NCBI GenBank assembly: GCA_050945515.1
Contig: JBMNTB010000007.1
Location: 21,169-85,168, forward strand
Reading direction: 5' to 3'
Length of the DNA: 64,000 bases
DNA from: UBA1046 sp050945515
GTDB lineage: Bacteria; Bacillota; Clostridia; Saccharofermentanales; DTU023
This document shows, in pieces, positions 1-8,925 of the stretch (its first letter is position 1; every line of letters starts with the position of its first letter). The notes under the pieces were generated by a model that saw nothing but the letters and a program-made list of their open reading frames with translations, ran no database searches and was not told the DNA's origin. The position numbers and the translations under genes are program-made.

Positions 1-3000
1 AATCTCTGTCAGTTCCACGCGGAAACCGCGGATCTTCACCTGGAAGTCACGCCTGCCAACAAAGTCGATCGCACCGTCCGGCAGGAAGCGCACCACATCG
101 CCGCTCTTATAAACTCTGGCATACAGCGGCTCGTCGGTGAACGGATTGGTAATGAATTTTTCTGCGGTCAGGTCAGGGCGGTTCAGATAGCCGTCCGCTA
201 CCTGTATACCGGAGATGTACAGTTCTCCGGGAACACCTACAGGCGCAAGCCTGCCTCGTCCATCCACCACATAGAGAGCCGTATTGTAGGTTGCCTTGCC
301 GATAGGAACACGGTCATACAGCTTGTCGACCTGCTGTTTGGTACAGGCAACCGAACATTCCGTGGGACCGTAGAGATTAAACAAAGGAATTTCCGGCGGA
401 TCCAGCGGCACAAGTGTTTCGCCGCCTACCGACAGGGCGCGCAGTGTGGGGACGTGCATGCTTTCGGCAAACTGCCTGCCCAGCTGTGTTGTCATAAATG
501 CAACGGTGATTTTGTTTTCCTCAAAATACCTGCGAATGCCCGGTAGATCCAGGCGCATTTCCTCCGGCAGGATATGCAGACATGCCCCCCTGAGCAGGGT
601 GGGATACAAATCCATCATGTGCGCATCAAAGCCAAAACTGGCATAGGCAGGAATATTGTCGCTTGCGCAGAGCTGGTAGCTGTCAGCATAGAAGTGGAGG
701 TAATTAGCTATATTGGCGTTGGTAAGCATGACTCCCTTGGGTTTGCCGGTGGTGCCGGAGGTGTACAGCAGGATGAACAGATCCTCGGGACGGGACATAT
801 CTTCCGGCGCTTCTACATCAGGAAGTTTATCTATGATAGCGCTGTCCACAATGCAGCCGGAATACTCCGGTACACGGTCCAGCAGGTCGCTGTCGCTAAT
901 CAGCACCTTCGCATTCGCGTCCTCCAGCATATACTGCAGACGGTCGGCAGGATAGCCGGGATCCAGCGGCAGATAAGCCGCACCGGTTTTCAATACAGCC
1001 AGTGCGCCGATAGGTATCATCATACTTCGGTTAACCAGGATGCCCACAACGCTTCCGCGACCGGCGCCACTCTTCCTCAGACGGACAGCCAGACGGTCAG
1101 ATACCTTATCCAGCTGGTGATAGCTCATGGTCTCCTTCCCGAACACGACCGCACTGTTGTCGGGAGTTTTGGCTGCCTGTTCCTTAAAGAGAGAAATAAC
1201 CGTTCTGCCACCCCAGCCTGCCACCGTTTTGCCTGGGAAATCGCAAATAATCTGCCGTCTCTGGCGATCAGGCAGTTCGAGAAGATCGGTCAGCATCCGG
1301 TCATCGCCGTCGTCACAGCAGCGCTGCAGAGTGATAATGAACTGCTCCATAAAATTCTCTATCACCGCGTCGTCATACAGCTGATGGGAATAGGAGAGCT
1401 TAAACTTGAAATTGGGGCCTTCGTGTACCGCCTCCAGCACCAGATCCATTTGAAGTGCCTGACCCTTAATGGGAATGTATGCTGCTTTTGCACCTACGAT
1501 TTCGGGCAGAGGCTGCTCCTGCAGATAGTTAAAAATCACATCAAACACCGGGGATCGAGAAGCGTCGCGATCCGGAGCCAGCATGGGCACCAACTGCTCA
1601 AACGGATAGGTCTGGTTGGCCTGTACACCTCGGATCGTCTGTGCCGTCTTGAGCACATAGTCCTTAAACAGGATATCCCCCACGGGCTTCATGCGCACCG
1701 GCAGGGTGTTAACAAACATGCCAATCATCTTTTCCTGTTCCTTCAGGGTTCGACCGCTCATGGCCGTACCTACCACAACATCCTCGCTGCCGCAATACTT
1801 GGCCAGGGTCATACCCAGTACGCTCATCAGGAATCCATACTGCGTCACACCAAGACGCACAGCAGCTTCTTTGATCGGGGCCTTGGGCAGAACGGCAACA
1901 ATGTCCTCATCTGCTCCCGGCAGCACAGAGGGGCGCTTCACATGGGTAGGCATGTCATTTTCCGGAACGCCGTCGGCAAACATTTCTTTGAAGAACACTT
2001 CCTGCCTATGAGAATCGGCGTTTTTCGCCTGCCAAACAGCGTAATCCTGATAATCGAAGGCCTGCTCCGGCAGAGTCTCCCCCTGGTAAAGCCGGAATAA
2101 CTCGTCTACAAAGACGGGCCAGCCGGAGCCGTCCATCACGATATGATGGAAGCAGAAATGCAGCGTACGCAGGTTGGGCGCATGCTCAAACACCTCGCAT
2201 CGTACCAGCGGCGCTTTCGCCAGATCAAACGGACGGTTCTCTGCTTCCATGATGCTTTGCACGTCTTCCCTTGCGCAGCTGCGGCGCACAACGGGAATGT
2301 GTAATTCATCCAGAATGCGGCGTACATATTCTCCTTTTTCCATAGGGTAGACACTGCGTAGCACCGCATGGCGCTCAGCCATCGCATTGAGCGCATGCTC
2401 CAACCGATCGGCATCAAATGCGCCTTCGATCTCTATGGCAAGGAAATTGATATTATAGGAAACGGATTCCGGATTCAGGCCTTGCTCCACGACCATTTGC
2501 CGCTCAGCAAAGGTTAACGGCCAACAATCGCATTTTTTCGCTTTGGACAGGCCGGCTTTCACCCGTGCAGCCAGCTTCTGCGGTGTGCCCAGTGAGAGAA
2601 TGTCGCTGGCAGACAGATTCATTCCCTCCAATTCTGCCTGCACCTTCGCCGCTGAGATGGAATCACCGCCGATCAGGTTGAAATCATCCAGCGTACCAAC
2701 ACAGTCAATGCCCAGCACACGCTGGAAGGCGGCACAAATGGCAGCCTCCCGGTCATTTTCAGGAGCCTGATACGCAGAGCGGAATTTTGCCGCGTTCGGC
2801 GGCAGAATGTTCTTGCGGTCCACCTTACCATTGGGATTTACAGGCAGTGCATCCACCTGCTGCAGGAAAGCGGGCATCATATAGGTGGGAAGGAAGCCGC
2901 TAATGGCCTCCGTGATGGACTCCGGCGCAAGGGGTTCCTCGGCAGTGTACACACAGAACAGGCTGGTTTCCCCATTGGCATTCTCGAAGCCTTTCACCAC

Positions 3001-4188
3001 GGCCTGATCAGCGGAGGTCAGGCGTACAATCGTCGCCTCGATCTCACCGGGCTCCACGCGGTAGCCGCGCACCTTGATCATCCAGTCCTTTCGCTGCACA
3101 TATTCCAGCTGCCCGTTTTCATTGATACGTCCGATGTCGTTGGTCTTGAACAGAGTTTTATCATCCTCGCCCTCGGACCAGGGATTCGGGATGAAGCGTT
3201 CTGCGGTCAGCTCCGGAAGATTTAAATAACCAAGCGCCACCTGTCCGCTGAGACAGATCTCGCCCTCTTCTCCATCCGGGAGCAGATTATTCTCGTCATC
3301 CAGAATGTACACACAGCTTCCGGCATAGGGTTTGCCGATGGGCGTGATATCGGGATAAGAGCGGTCGATCTGAAAGCTCGTGAGCGGGCCGCACGTTTCG
3401 CTGCAGCCGTAAGTATTAAAGAGATGAACTTTGTCGCTGTAAATATTGGTTACGCGGTCGGAGCCGATGATCATACTGGAGAGCTGATCCTCCAGCTGCG
3501 GCAGGATGATGCGCGCCATTTGCGGGGGAGAGAAGGATGTGGTGATGCCATGCCGGCGTATATAATCTACAAGCGCCTGCGCATCCTTGCGCAGATTGTC
3601 TCCGGCAATATGGATCGTGCCGCCCAGCGAAAGAGGCGTGAAGATTTCCAGCGCCACTGCAATAAAGGAGAAAGAGGCAACGGACAGGAAAGTGTCATGC
3701 TCCGTGCGGCTTAATGTATTGCCGCGAATAGCCATGGAGAGAGCTCGGTGTGAATTGACGACACCCTTTGGATTGCCCGTGGAGCCGGAGGTATACACAA
3801 CGATCGCCGGGTCATCTTTTTGCCATTCAGGGAATAAGACAGGCTGCGGTTCGGCAGGCAGTTGTTCTAACCAATTGAAATCAATCACGACTTTGGCATG
3901 GGTATCGCGAATAACGAAATCTATGCGCTCCTGCGGATATCCTTCTTCCGTGACGCAAACAGCCGCGCCTGATTTCATCACACCCAAAATCGCGGCAACG
4001 GCTTCCCTACAGCGGGGCAGTCGGATGACAACAATATCACCGTGCCCAATGCCATTGGCCATCAGGGTATAGGCAATGCGACTGCTTTCGTGATCCAGCT
4101 CGGCATAGCTGATAGATTTCCCTTCAAAAACAAGGGCAGGCTTATAGGCATATTCCCGAACGGTACGGGCAAATAAATTTAGAAACAT
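1..4188 (-). CDS. nonribosomal peptide synthetase, A-PCP-C-A, 3' end outside window
   Basis: Modular enzyme that activates and condenses carboxylic acid building blocks. Reading from the ATG at 4188 (AGGAG about 8 bases upstream), 1396 codons stay open to the left edge, so the protein is partial. Domains seen: adenylation 1 (about residues 1-500; core A3 YTSGSTGNPKGV near 129, A5 NTYGCSET), carrier domain with the phosphopantetheine serine in LIGGDSIS (near 508), condensation domain with HHIVMDG (near 679), adenylation 2 (A3 YTSGTTGKPKGV near 1144). The window ends in core A8 of the second A domain. Starting with A rather than C marks this as a loading plus first extension unit. The specificity region of A1 reads SFSFIAVALEIF, with Ile where most amino-acid A domains have Asp235; A2 has the normal Asp (SFGFDAHMMDLY). 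The product is unknown. The PPTase gene follows upstream on the same strand. Confidence 0.93.
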   Translation of the reverse strand, partial: MFLNLFARTVREYAYKPALVFEGKSISYAELDHESSRIAYTLMANGIGHGDIVVIRLPRCREAVAAILGVMKSGAAVCVTEEGYPQERIDFVIRDTHAKVVIDFNWLEQLPAEPQPVLFPEWQKDDPAIVVYTSGSTGNPKGVVNSHRALSMAIRGNTLSRTEHDTFLSVASFSFIAVALEIFTPLSLGGTIHIAGDNLRKDAQALVDYIRRHGITTSFSPPQMARIILPQLEDQLSSMIIGSDRVTNIYSDKVHLFNTYGCSETCGPLTSFQIDRSYPDITPIGKPYAGSCVYILDDENNLLPDGEEGEICLSGQVALGYLNLPELTAERFIPNPWSEGEDDKTLFKTNDIGRINENGQLEYVQRKDWMIKVRGYRVEPGEIEATIVRLTSADQAVVKGFENANGETSLFCVYTAEEPLAPESITEAISGFLPTYMMPAFLQQVDALPVNPNGKVDRKNILPPNAAKFRSAYQAPENDREAAICAAFQRVLGIDCVGTLDDFNLIGGDSISAAKVQAELEGMNLSASDILSLGTPQKLAARVKAGLSKAKKCDCWPLTFAERQMVVEQGLNPESVSYNINFLAIEIEGAFDADRLEHALNAMAERHAVLRSVYPMEKGEYVRRILDELHIPVVRRSCAREDVQSIMEAENRPFDLAKAPLVRCEVFEHAPNLRTLHFCFHHIVMDGSGWPVFVDELFRLYQGETLPEQAFDYQDYAVWQAKNADSHRQEVFFKEMFADGVPENDMPTHVKRPSVLPGADEDIVAVLPKAPIKEAAVRLGVTQYGFLMSVLGMTLAKYCGSEDVVVGTAMSGRTLKEQEKMIGMFVNTLPVRMKPVGDILFKDYVLKTAQTIRGVQANQTYPFEQLVPMLAPDRDASRSPVFDVIFNYLQEQPLPEIVGAKAAYIPIKGQALQMDLVLEAVHEGPNFKFKLSYSHQLYDDAVIENFMEQFIITLQRCCDDGDDRMLTDLLELPDRQRRQIICDFPGKTVAGWGGRTVISLFKEQAAKTPDNSAVVFGKETMSYHQLDKVSDRLAVRLRKSGAGRGSVVGILVNRSMMIPIGALAVLKTGAAYLPLDPGYPADRLQYMLEDANAKVLISDSDLLDRVPEYSGCIVDSAIIDKLPDVEAPEDMSRPEDLFILLYTSGTTGKPKGVMLTNANIANYLHFYADSYQLCASDNIPAYASFGFDAHMMDLYPTLLRGACLHILPEEMRLDLPGIRRYFEENKITVAFMTTQLGRQFAESMHVPTLRALSVGGETLVPLDPPEIPLFNLYGPTECSVACTKQQVDKLYDRVPIGKATYNTALYVVDGRGRLAPVGVPGELYISGIQVADGYLNRPDLTAEKFITNPFTDEPLYARVYKSGDVVRFLPDGAIDFVGRRDFQVKIRGFRVELTEI

Positions 4189-4221
4189 AGAAAATACTCC
4201 TTTCACTATATGTCACGGTAT

Positions 4222-4848
4222 TCAACGTTTCTGCAGCAATTCGTTTCTTGAAAGCAGAATAGGCATCGTTGGTCTGCCGGAATGCTCTGCGGCTGTGCAA
4301 ATTATGTGATGATCCAGTGCAAGCCAGTGCAAATACCAGCTCTGACCACCCACGATATTGGAAATGCCGGCGTCCGGACAAATCTCAAAACTTTCCGGCG
4401 GCAGATGGAATCCCAATCCCAGCGCCTTCATAATGGATTCCTTGCCCGTCCACAGGCGGAAAAAAGCTTCGTCCGTTGCTTGACACCTGAGCCAGTTCTG
4501 CTCCACGGTGGTAAAGACTTTCTTTGCCACGCTTTGTGAATACGGGGTAATAAACTCAACATCCACACCCACCGACCGTTCATCTGCAAGCAGCACGACC
4601 TTGTTACCGGAATGGGAAAGGTTAAAACAGGGGCCGTCCGGCAGAATCGGTTTGCCAAGTTTGGATACTGTCATGCAGGAAGCATTATCCTCTCCAAAGA
4701 CACTGCGCAACATGAGTCCGGCAGTCAGACAACGCGCCTGATCCTCCAGTCGGTGATACCTATAGACACGATTTCTGCGGCTTTCATCCAATAATTCAAT
4801 TCCGGGAAAATCAAACAGACCCCTAATGTCGCTTATATAGAGTTTCAT
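4222..4848 (-). CDS. Sfp-type 4'-phosphopantetheinyl transferase
   Basis: Transfers phosphopantetheine from CoA to the conserved serine of carrier domains, presumably that of the adjacent NRPS. The protein is 208 aa from the ATG at 4848 (MKLYISD), chosen because GGGGA lies about 8 bases upstream; an in-frame ATG at 4890 would add 14 residues. Diagnostic motifs are visible: SVGVDVEFI (Mg/CoA-binding Asp and Glu) and FFRLWTGKESIMKALG (WxxKES), plus FNLSHSGN. The length fits Sfp/Gsp enzymes. It lies 33 bases upstream of the NRPS start on the same strand, so co-transcription is likely. Confidence 0.92.
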   Translation of the reverse strand: MKLYISDIRGLFDFPGIELLDESRRNRVYRYHRLEDQARCLTAGLMLRSVFGEDNASCMTVSKLGKPILPDGPCFNLSHSGNKVVLLADERSVGVDVEFITPYSQSVAKKVFTTVEQNWLRCQATDEAFFRLWTGKESIMKALGLGFHLPPESFEICPDAGISNIVGGQSWYLHWLALDHHIICTAAEHSGRPTMPILLSRNELLQKR

Positions 4849-4951
4849 GCACATATTCCCCAGAACACATCCTGCCTCTGTTGGCAACATAAAATACCAT
4901 CATCTGCGTAATAAGCTTTATCACAGAACCGGACAGTGTTCATGTTATCCG

Positions 4952-5167
4952 TTACCTATCTTTTTTCGAACGGACATCACGCACGTCAGAGATGTTCAGC
5001 TCCAGCAGGCGGATCGTGTTGTCCTGCGCAAGCTGCGTCTGAAACACCCATAGAAATGCCGTGGTGGCAAGGAAAGCCGTAACGACCAGCAAAAGCAGCC
5101 AGTTTTGAAAAGAACGGGCTATTTTCTTTTTGCTCGTATTCACGGGAACGCTTTCCCTGCAGGTCAT
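4952..5167 (-). pseudogene. truncated one-TM sensor fragment, possibly an RsbU/SpoIIE-type phosphatase N-terminus
   Basis: A 71-residue frame whose ATG overlaps the stop of the STAS gene (ATGA), implying translational coupling. It has a basic N-terminus (KKKIARSFQN), one hydrophobic segment (about residues 22-43) and a short extracytoplasmic tail (LLELNISDVRDVRSKK) that stops near an A-run. I read the tail as the start of the periplasmic sensor domain of membrane PP2C phosphatases that act with STAS proteins; that is inference from wording and context. Downstream frames carry no phosphatase motif before the PPTase gene, so it appears deleted rather than frameshifted. A genuine small membrane protein is the alternative. 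Confidence 0.45.
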
Positions 5168-5460
5168 TCGATAGTCAATACATCAACGAACCCTGTGACC
5201 TCGAAGATCTCCATGATGGCTTCGTTCACATTCTTTACCATCATGCTGCCCTGGCGATTCATAACCTTCTGGGCGGCAAGCAGAACACGCAGACCTGCAG
5301 AGGACAGGTATTCCAACCCTGCAAAATCCAGCACTAGTTCCTCCACGCCGGAAACGCTCTGTTTCAGTTCTGCTTCCAGCTTTGGCGCAGTGATGGTGTC
5401 CATACGACCAATCAAAGTGATTGTCAGTTTTGTTCCCTCAGCAATCTTTTCAATCGTCAT
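5164..5460 (-). CDS. STAS-domain anti-sigma factor antagonist
   Basis: A 98-residue single STAS domain of the SpoIIAA/RsbV type, which binds an anti-sigma kinase and so frees a sigma factor or output partner. Visible family features are the N-terminal strand TKLTITLIGRMDTITA and the segment VLDFAGLEYLSSAGLRVLL, which contains the phosphorylatable Ser in the SSAGLR motif. The start ATG at 5460 has GGAAGG 8-10 bases upstream. Its cognate kinase (RsbW/SpoIIAB) is not recognisable nearby. The next frame (4952-5167) overlaps by 4 bases and looks like a truncated membrane phosphatase, so the switch may be incomplete here. Confidence 0.85.
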   Translation of the reverse strand: MTIEKIAEGTKLTITLIGRMDTITAPKLEAELKQSVSGVEELVLDFAGLEYLSSAGLRVLLAAQKVMNRQGSMMVKNVNEAIMEIFEVTGFVDVLTIE

Positions 5461-5471
5461 AATAATCCTTC

Positions 5472-5771
5472 CTATCTCGGTTGTTTTCTTTTTATCAGGT
5501 CTTCAAATACCTGTTTGTTGATTTCTGCGATAAATGCCATAAAATTTTCCGCTATGTGTTGCCCAATGGCAACACATAGCATCGCCACTGCGGTCTGATT
5601 TTTTCCCAAAGCTCCTCCCGCACCTGAAAAATACGTATAATACTGTCCAGTACATCGCAATCCGCACATCAACAGGGGGAGGAATCCTCCGTGATCATCG
5701 TAGCAGCACACGCAGTGCCCGAGACCAAAGCTTCCGTCTCTGTAATCTGTAAGCACCAGGCAAACCGCCAT
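5472..5771 (-). CDS. small unrecognised reading frame upstream of the STAS gene
   Basis: A 99-codon frame ending 11 bases before the STAS start. The protein is Cys- and Gly-rich in its first half (GLGHCVCCYDDHGG) and turns into a charged amphipathic helix at the C-terminus (INKQVFEDLIKRKQPR). I recognise no family. The C-terminal half reads like protein, and the tight spacing to the STAS gene argues for a coding remnant. The first half could be a frameshifted or chance reading. It may be the end of a decayed partner of the STAS protein. Confidence 0.25.
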   Translation of the reverse strand: MAVCLVLTDYRDGSFGLGHCVCCYDDHGGFLPLLMCGLRCTGQYYTYFSGAGGALGKNQTAVAMLCVAIGQHIAENFMAFIAEINKQVFEDLIKRKQPR

Positions 5772-6075
5772 TTTATAACAAGCCTTCGTGCCATATATCC
5801 CCTCAGCTTCCGCACTTTCTATCTCATATTCTTAAACAAATCCCGCTATTTTTCAACAGAAAAAAAGAAATTGTTCTCAAAATTAATAGGTGACGTTTCC
5901 GGAACTGCAAATAAGGATGACGAGGAAGAAATAGATTAAGTCGATCGCCCTGCTGAAGAACATCTGACTGATGCTAATCAATGTTATGAAACATACTACA
6001 GGCTCAAATAGAACAACAAATCTTGGAATTTTATGACTTAGATGATCTGCAACGGGATAACAAATCCGCCTCCGA
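5772..6075. other. intergenic region without recognisable gene
   Basis: This AT-rich stretch of about 300 bases lies between the STAS cluster and the MATE gene. An 82-codon plus-strand frame at 5691-5939 ends in a charged tail but has no ribosome binding site and no family resemblance, so I do not call it. The region probably holds the promoter of the STAS cluster (TTGAAA near 5850 on the minus strand), but I see no convincing -10. Confidence 0.4.
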
Positions 6076-7491
6076 TTATGCTGAAATTATATCTTCGCCA
6101 GGCTCCTCTTCCAGGTCGGAGACATCTACTGCCACAGTCACATTCTTGACCCAGCCCTCTTTTTGAACCAGATACAGCGCCAGGAACATTTTGATTACGT
6201 CTACAAATTGACCAATGAGAAAAACTGCATAGATGGACCAGTCTGTCAGATAGGCTGCCATGGCAACGGCAGGAATATTGACCAGCCAGAAATAGCCTGA
6301 ATCCATTATCATACTGCGCTTGGTATCACCGCCCGAACGCATAGTATAAAAGCACTGAACATTGACGGTATAGATTAGGAAAAAAGCGGCGGAGATCCTG
6401 ACAAGGATAGCAGCCATGGTTTTGATCTCAAGCGCAACCCGGTAGAACTCGGGAACCACGAAGGAAGACAAAAACATCAGGCCGGCAAAGAACAGCGAAA
6501 TCAGGGCGCTGAACTTAATCATGCAATAGCCGTTGGCGCGGGCTTCGTCCAGTTCATTGGCACCCAGCGGCTGAGAAACAACGACAAAGGTGGCGGCAGT
6601 CATGCCACTGAAAATAATAAAGAAGAGATCAGAGTTAGTGCCAAGGATCGTCATAGCAGCCATCACATCGGTACCACGGGTAGCGTAGAGCTTGAATAAC
6701 AGTGCCATCGCACTGCCATAGAGCAATTCATTGATGGTCAAAGGCAAGCTCCGTTTAACAACTTCTCTAATCAGAATACGGGGAATTTTGAACAAGTCTT
6801 TGACCTTGGTAGCAAAGCAATACTTAACATTACAGATCAGCAGAATCGAACAGATCAGTTCTACAATGCGGGCAATCAAGGTGCCGAGCGCTGCTCCTGT
6901 CACCCCCAGCCGCGGAAAGCCAAAATGTCCGAAGATCAAAACATAATTGAAAAAGACATTGGTCAGAACGGTGACTATCGAAATCTGCAAAGGTCTTCTG
7001 GTATCACCCAAGGCGCGCATAGCGCTTTGCATAGAAAAACTCAGACACTGCGGAATCAAAGCCACACCAACAATCGGCAGATACTCTCTGCCGGGTGCGA
7101 GCAGTCCCGGATCCTTGTTAAAGAAACGTATAATAAGATCCGGAAAAAGGATCGAAAATAATACTAAAGGCAAAATCAGCAGCATGACCGCTACGATCGA
7201 GAGGCGGAAAGATTCCTGCACCCGCTTATACTGTTTCCCGCCATAGAATTGAGCCAGATAGACAGCGGTGCCATTGCTGACACCCATAATCGCTGCCAGA
7301 CCAAGCATAAAAAAACGATTGGCTGCGGCAACGCCACTGATAGCATAGCTGCCGAGCTGACCGACCATGATATTGTCAACCAGATTGACAGAATTGGTAA
7401 TTAGCTGCTGCAGCATCATGGGGATTGCAATATAGGATACTCTTTTGACAAAGACGCCGTCTAAAGGATAATTTTTGTTCTTTAACAACAT
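6076..7491 (-). CDS. MATE family multidrug/cation efflux transporter
   Basis: A 471-aa polytopic membrane protein with the MATE layout of two six-helix halves. The N-terminal signature is IAIPMMLQQLITNSVNLVDN and the second half begins around residue 235 (SLPLTINELLYGSAMALL). It should export cationic drugs or metabolites using a Na+ or H+ gradient; the substrate cannot be read from the sequence. It is the last gene of a rho-purF-MATE run, 26 bases after purF, with AGGTGG about 13 bases before the ATG. It could also export the NRPS product, but nothing beyond proximity supports that. Confidence 0.9.
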   Translation of the reverse strand: MLLKNKNYPLDGVFVKRVSYIAIPMMLQQLITNSVNLVDNIMVGQLGSYAISGVAAANRFFMLGLAAIMGVSNGTAVYLAQFYGGKQYKRVQESFRLSIVAVMLLILPLVLFSILFPDLIIRFFNKDPGLLAPGREYLPIVGVALIPQCLSFSMQSAMRALGDTRRPLQISIVTVLTNVFFNYVLIFGHFGFPRLGVTGAALGTLIARIVELICSILLICNVKYCFATKVKDLFKIPRILIREVVKRSLPLTINELLYGSAMALLFKLYATRGTDVMAAMTILGTNSDLFFIIFSGMTAATFVVVSQPLGANELDEARANGYCMIKFSALISLFFAGLMFLSSFVVPEFYRVALEIKTMAAILVRISAAFFLIYTVNVQCFYTMRSGGDTKRSMIMDSGYFWLVNIPAVAMAAYLTDWSIYAVFLIGQFVDVIKMFLALYLVQKEGWVKNVTVAVDVSDLEEEPGEDIISA

Positions 7492-7517
7492 AATTTGTCT
7501 TCGTCCACCTTGAATCC

Positions 7518-8924
7518 CTATGCTCTATCAAAGTCATAAAGGGGATTTTTCTCCGGGATCGGAATCGGATAATTACCGGTAAAGCAGGCGACACAGATAG
7601 ATTGACCCATGATCTTGTACATGGTCTCCAGAGGTAGATAGCGCAAACTGGTGGCGCCAATATGCGCGCATATTTCTTCCTGATTAAGTTTTGCGGCAAT
7701 CAGTTCGTCCTTGCTGTGCAGATCAATCCCGTAGAAACAGGGGTGACAGAGCGGTGCAGAGGCAATGCGAACATGAACTTCTCTGGCACCGGCAGCAAAT
7801 AGATGGCCAACAATCCGCTTACAGGTTGTACCGCGCACGATTGAATCATCGACCAGAACCACTCTTTGACCTGATACAATACTGCGGACGGCAGATAGTT
7901 TCATTTTAACTCCACGGTCACGGTCAGTCTGTCGGGGGCGGATAAAGGTGCGGCCGATATAGCGGTTTTTAATTAGTCCCATCTCATGAGGCAGTCCGCT
8001 CTCCTCAGCATAGCCCTGAGAGGCCGACAATGAAGAATCGGGCACTCCTACGACGATATCCGCTTGCACATTGTCCTGGCGAGCCAGTTCGCGACCGCAA
8101 GCCTTGCGTGAGGCGTGAACATTGATTTTATCAATATCGGAATCCGGACGGGCGAAATAAATATATTCCATGGCACAGATTGAGGGCACGCATTCCGGCG
8201 CAAATTGCAGAGACTCAAACTGCTCCTTGCCCATTTTCAAAAGTTCGCCGGGACGGATATCGCGAACAAAATCAGCATTGACGATTGTGAAAGCACAACT
8301 TTCCGAACTGATAGCATAACCGCCATTAAGTCTGGCCAAACAGAGCGGCCTTAATCCCAGGGGGTCACGCACGGCATACATAGTGTTCTTAGTCATGATC
8401 ACCATACTGTATGCCCCCTGCATCTGCTTACAGGCAGCAAGGATTTTTTCTGCCATTGAGCCTTTGGCACGTTGGATCAAATGGGCCACTATCTCAGTAT
8501 CTGATGTGCCCTGGAAAATGCTGCCCTCTTGCTCCAGTTTGTAGCGCAGTTGTCCGGCGTTGACAATCTCGCCATTATGCGCCAGAGCAAATGTGCCCTG
8601 ATGTGAACGAACCATAATAGGTTGTATATTCTCTTGAATATTGCTGCCGTAGGTGTTATACAGAACATGTCCCAAGGCATGAATGGCATTATCACTGATC
8701 TCATCCAATTTTGCCTTGTCGAAGACATCCGTGACCAATCCTTTACCTTTGCGGGTCAGAACCCTATTGCCGTCGCTGGTGGCAATGCCGCAGGCTTCCT
8801 GCCCTCTATGTTGCAGACTGTGCAGACCGTAATAGGCCAAAATCCCTGCATCAACTACTTTGTGTAAAGCAAAAATCCCGCACTCTTCATTCAAAGAGCT
8901 GCCGAACCATTCTTTGTTCGTCAT
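7518..8924 (-). CDS. purF: amidophosphoribosyltransferase
   Basis: First committed enzyme of purine synthesis: PRPP plus glutamine to 5-phosphoribosylamine. The protein is 468 aa. A short propeptide precedes Cys15 (NEECGIFALHK), which becomes the N-terminal nucleophile of the Ntn glutaminase after cleavage. The PRPP-binding loop is VVLVDDSIVRGTT in the C-terminal half, and four Fe-S-type cysteines are plausible (for example in SICVACFTGNYP). The ATG lies one base after the rho stop, so the two are co-transcribed. Other pur genes are absent, which is unusual because purF often sits in a pur operon. Confidence 0.96.
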   Translation of the reverse strand: MTNKEWFGSSLNEECGIFALHKVVDAGILAYYGLHSLQHRGQEACGIATSDGNRVLTRKGKGLVTDVFDKAKLDEISDNAIHALGHVLYNTYGSNIQENIQPIMVRSHQGTFALAHNGEIVNAGQLRYKLEQEGSIFQGTSDTEIVAHLIQRAKGSMAEKILAACKQMQGAYSMVIMTKNTMYAVRDPLGLRPLCLARLNGGYAISSESCAFTIVNADFVRDIRPGELLKMGKEQFESLQFAPECVPSICAMEYIYFARPDSDIDKINVHASRKACGRELARQDNVQADIVVGVPDSSLSASQGYAEESGLPHEMGLIKNRYIGRTFIRPRQTDRDRGVKMKLSAVRSIVSGQRVVLVDDSIVRGTTCKRIVGHLFAAGAREVHVRIASAPLCHPCFYGIDLHSKDELIAAKLNQEEICAHIGATSLRYLPLETMYKIMGQSICVACFTGNYPIPIPEKNPLYDFDRA

Positions 8925-8925
8925 C

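Noticed and set aside
574..2100. 508-codon plus-strand open frame opposite the NRPS
   Set aside because: It is antisense to clear A and C domain motifs, has no ribosome site, and its His/Gln-rich protein resembles no family.
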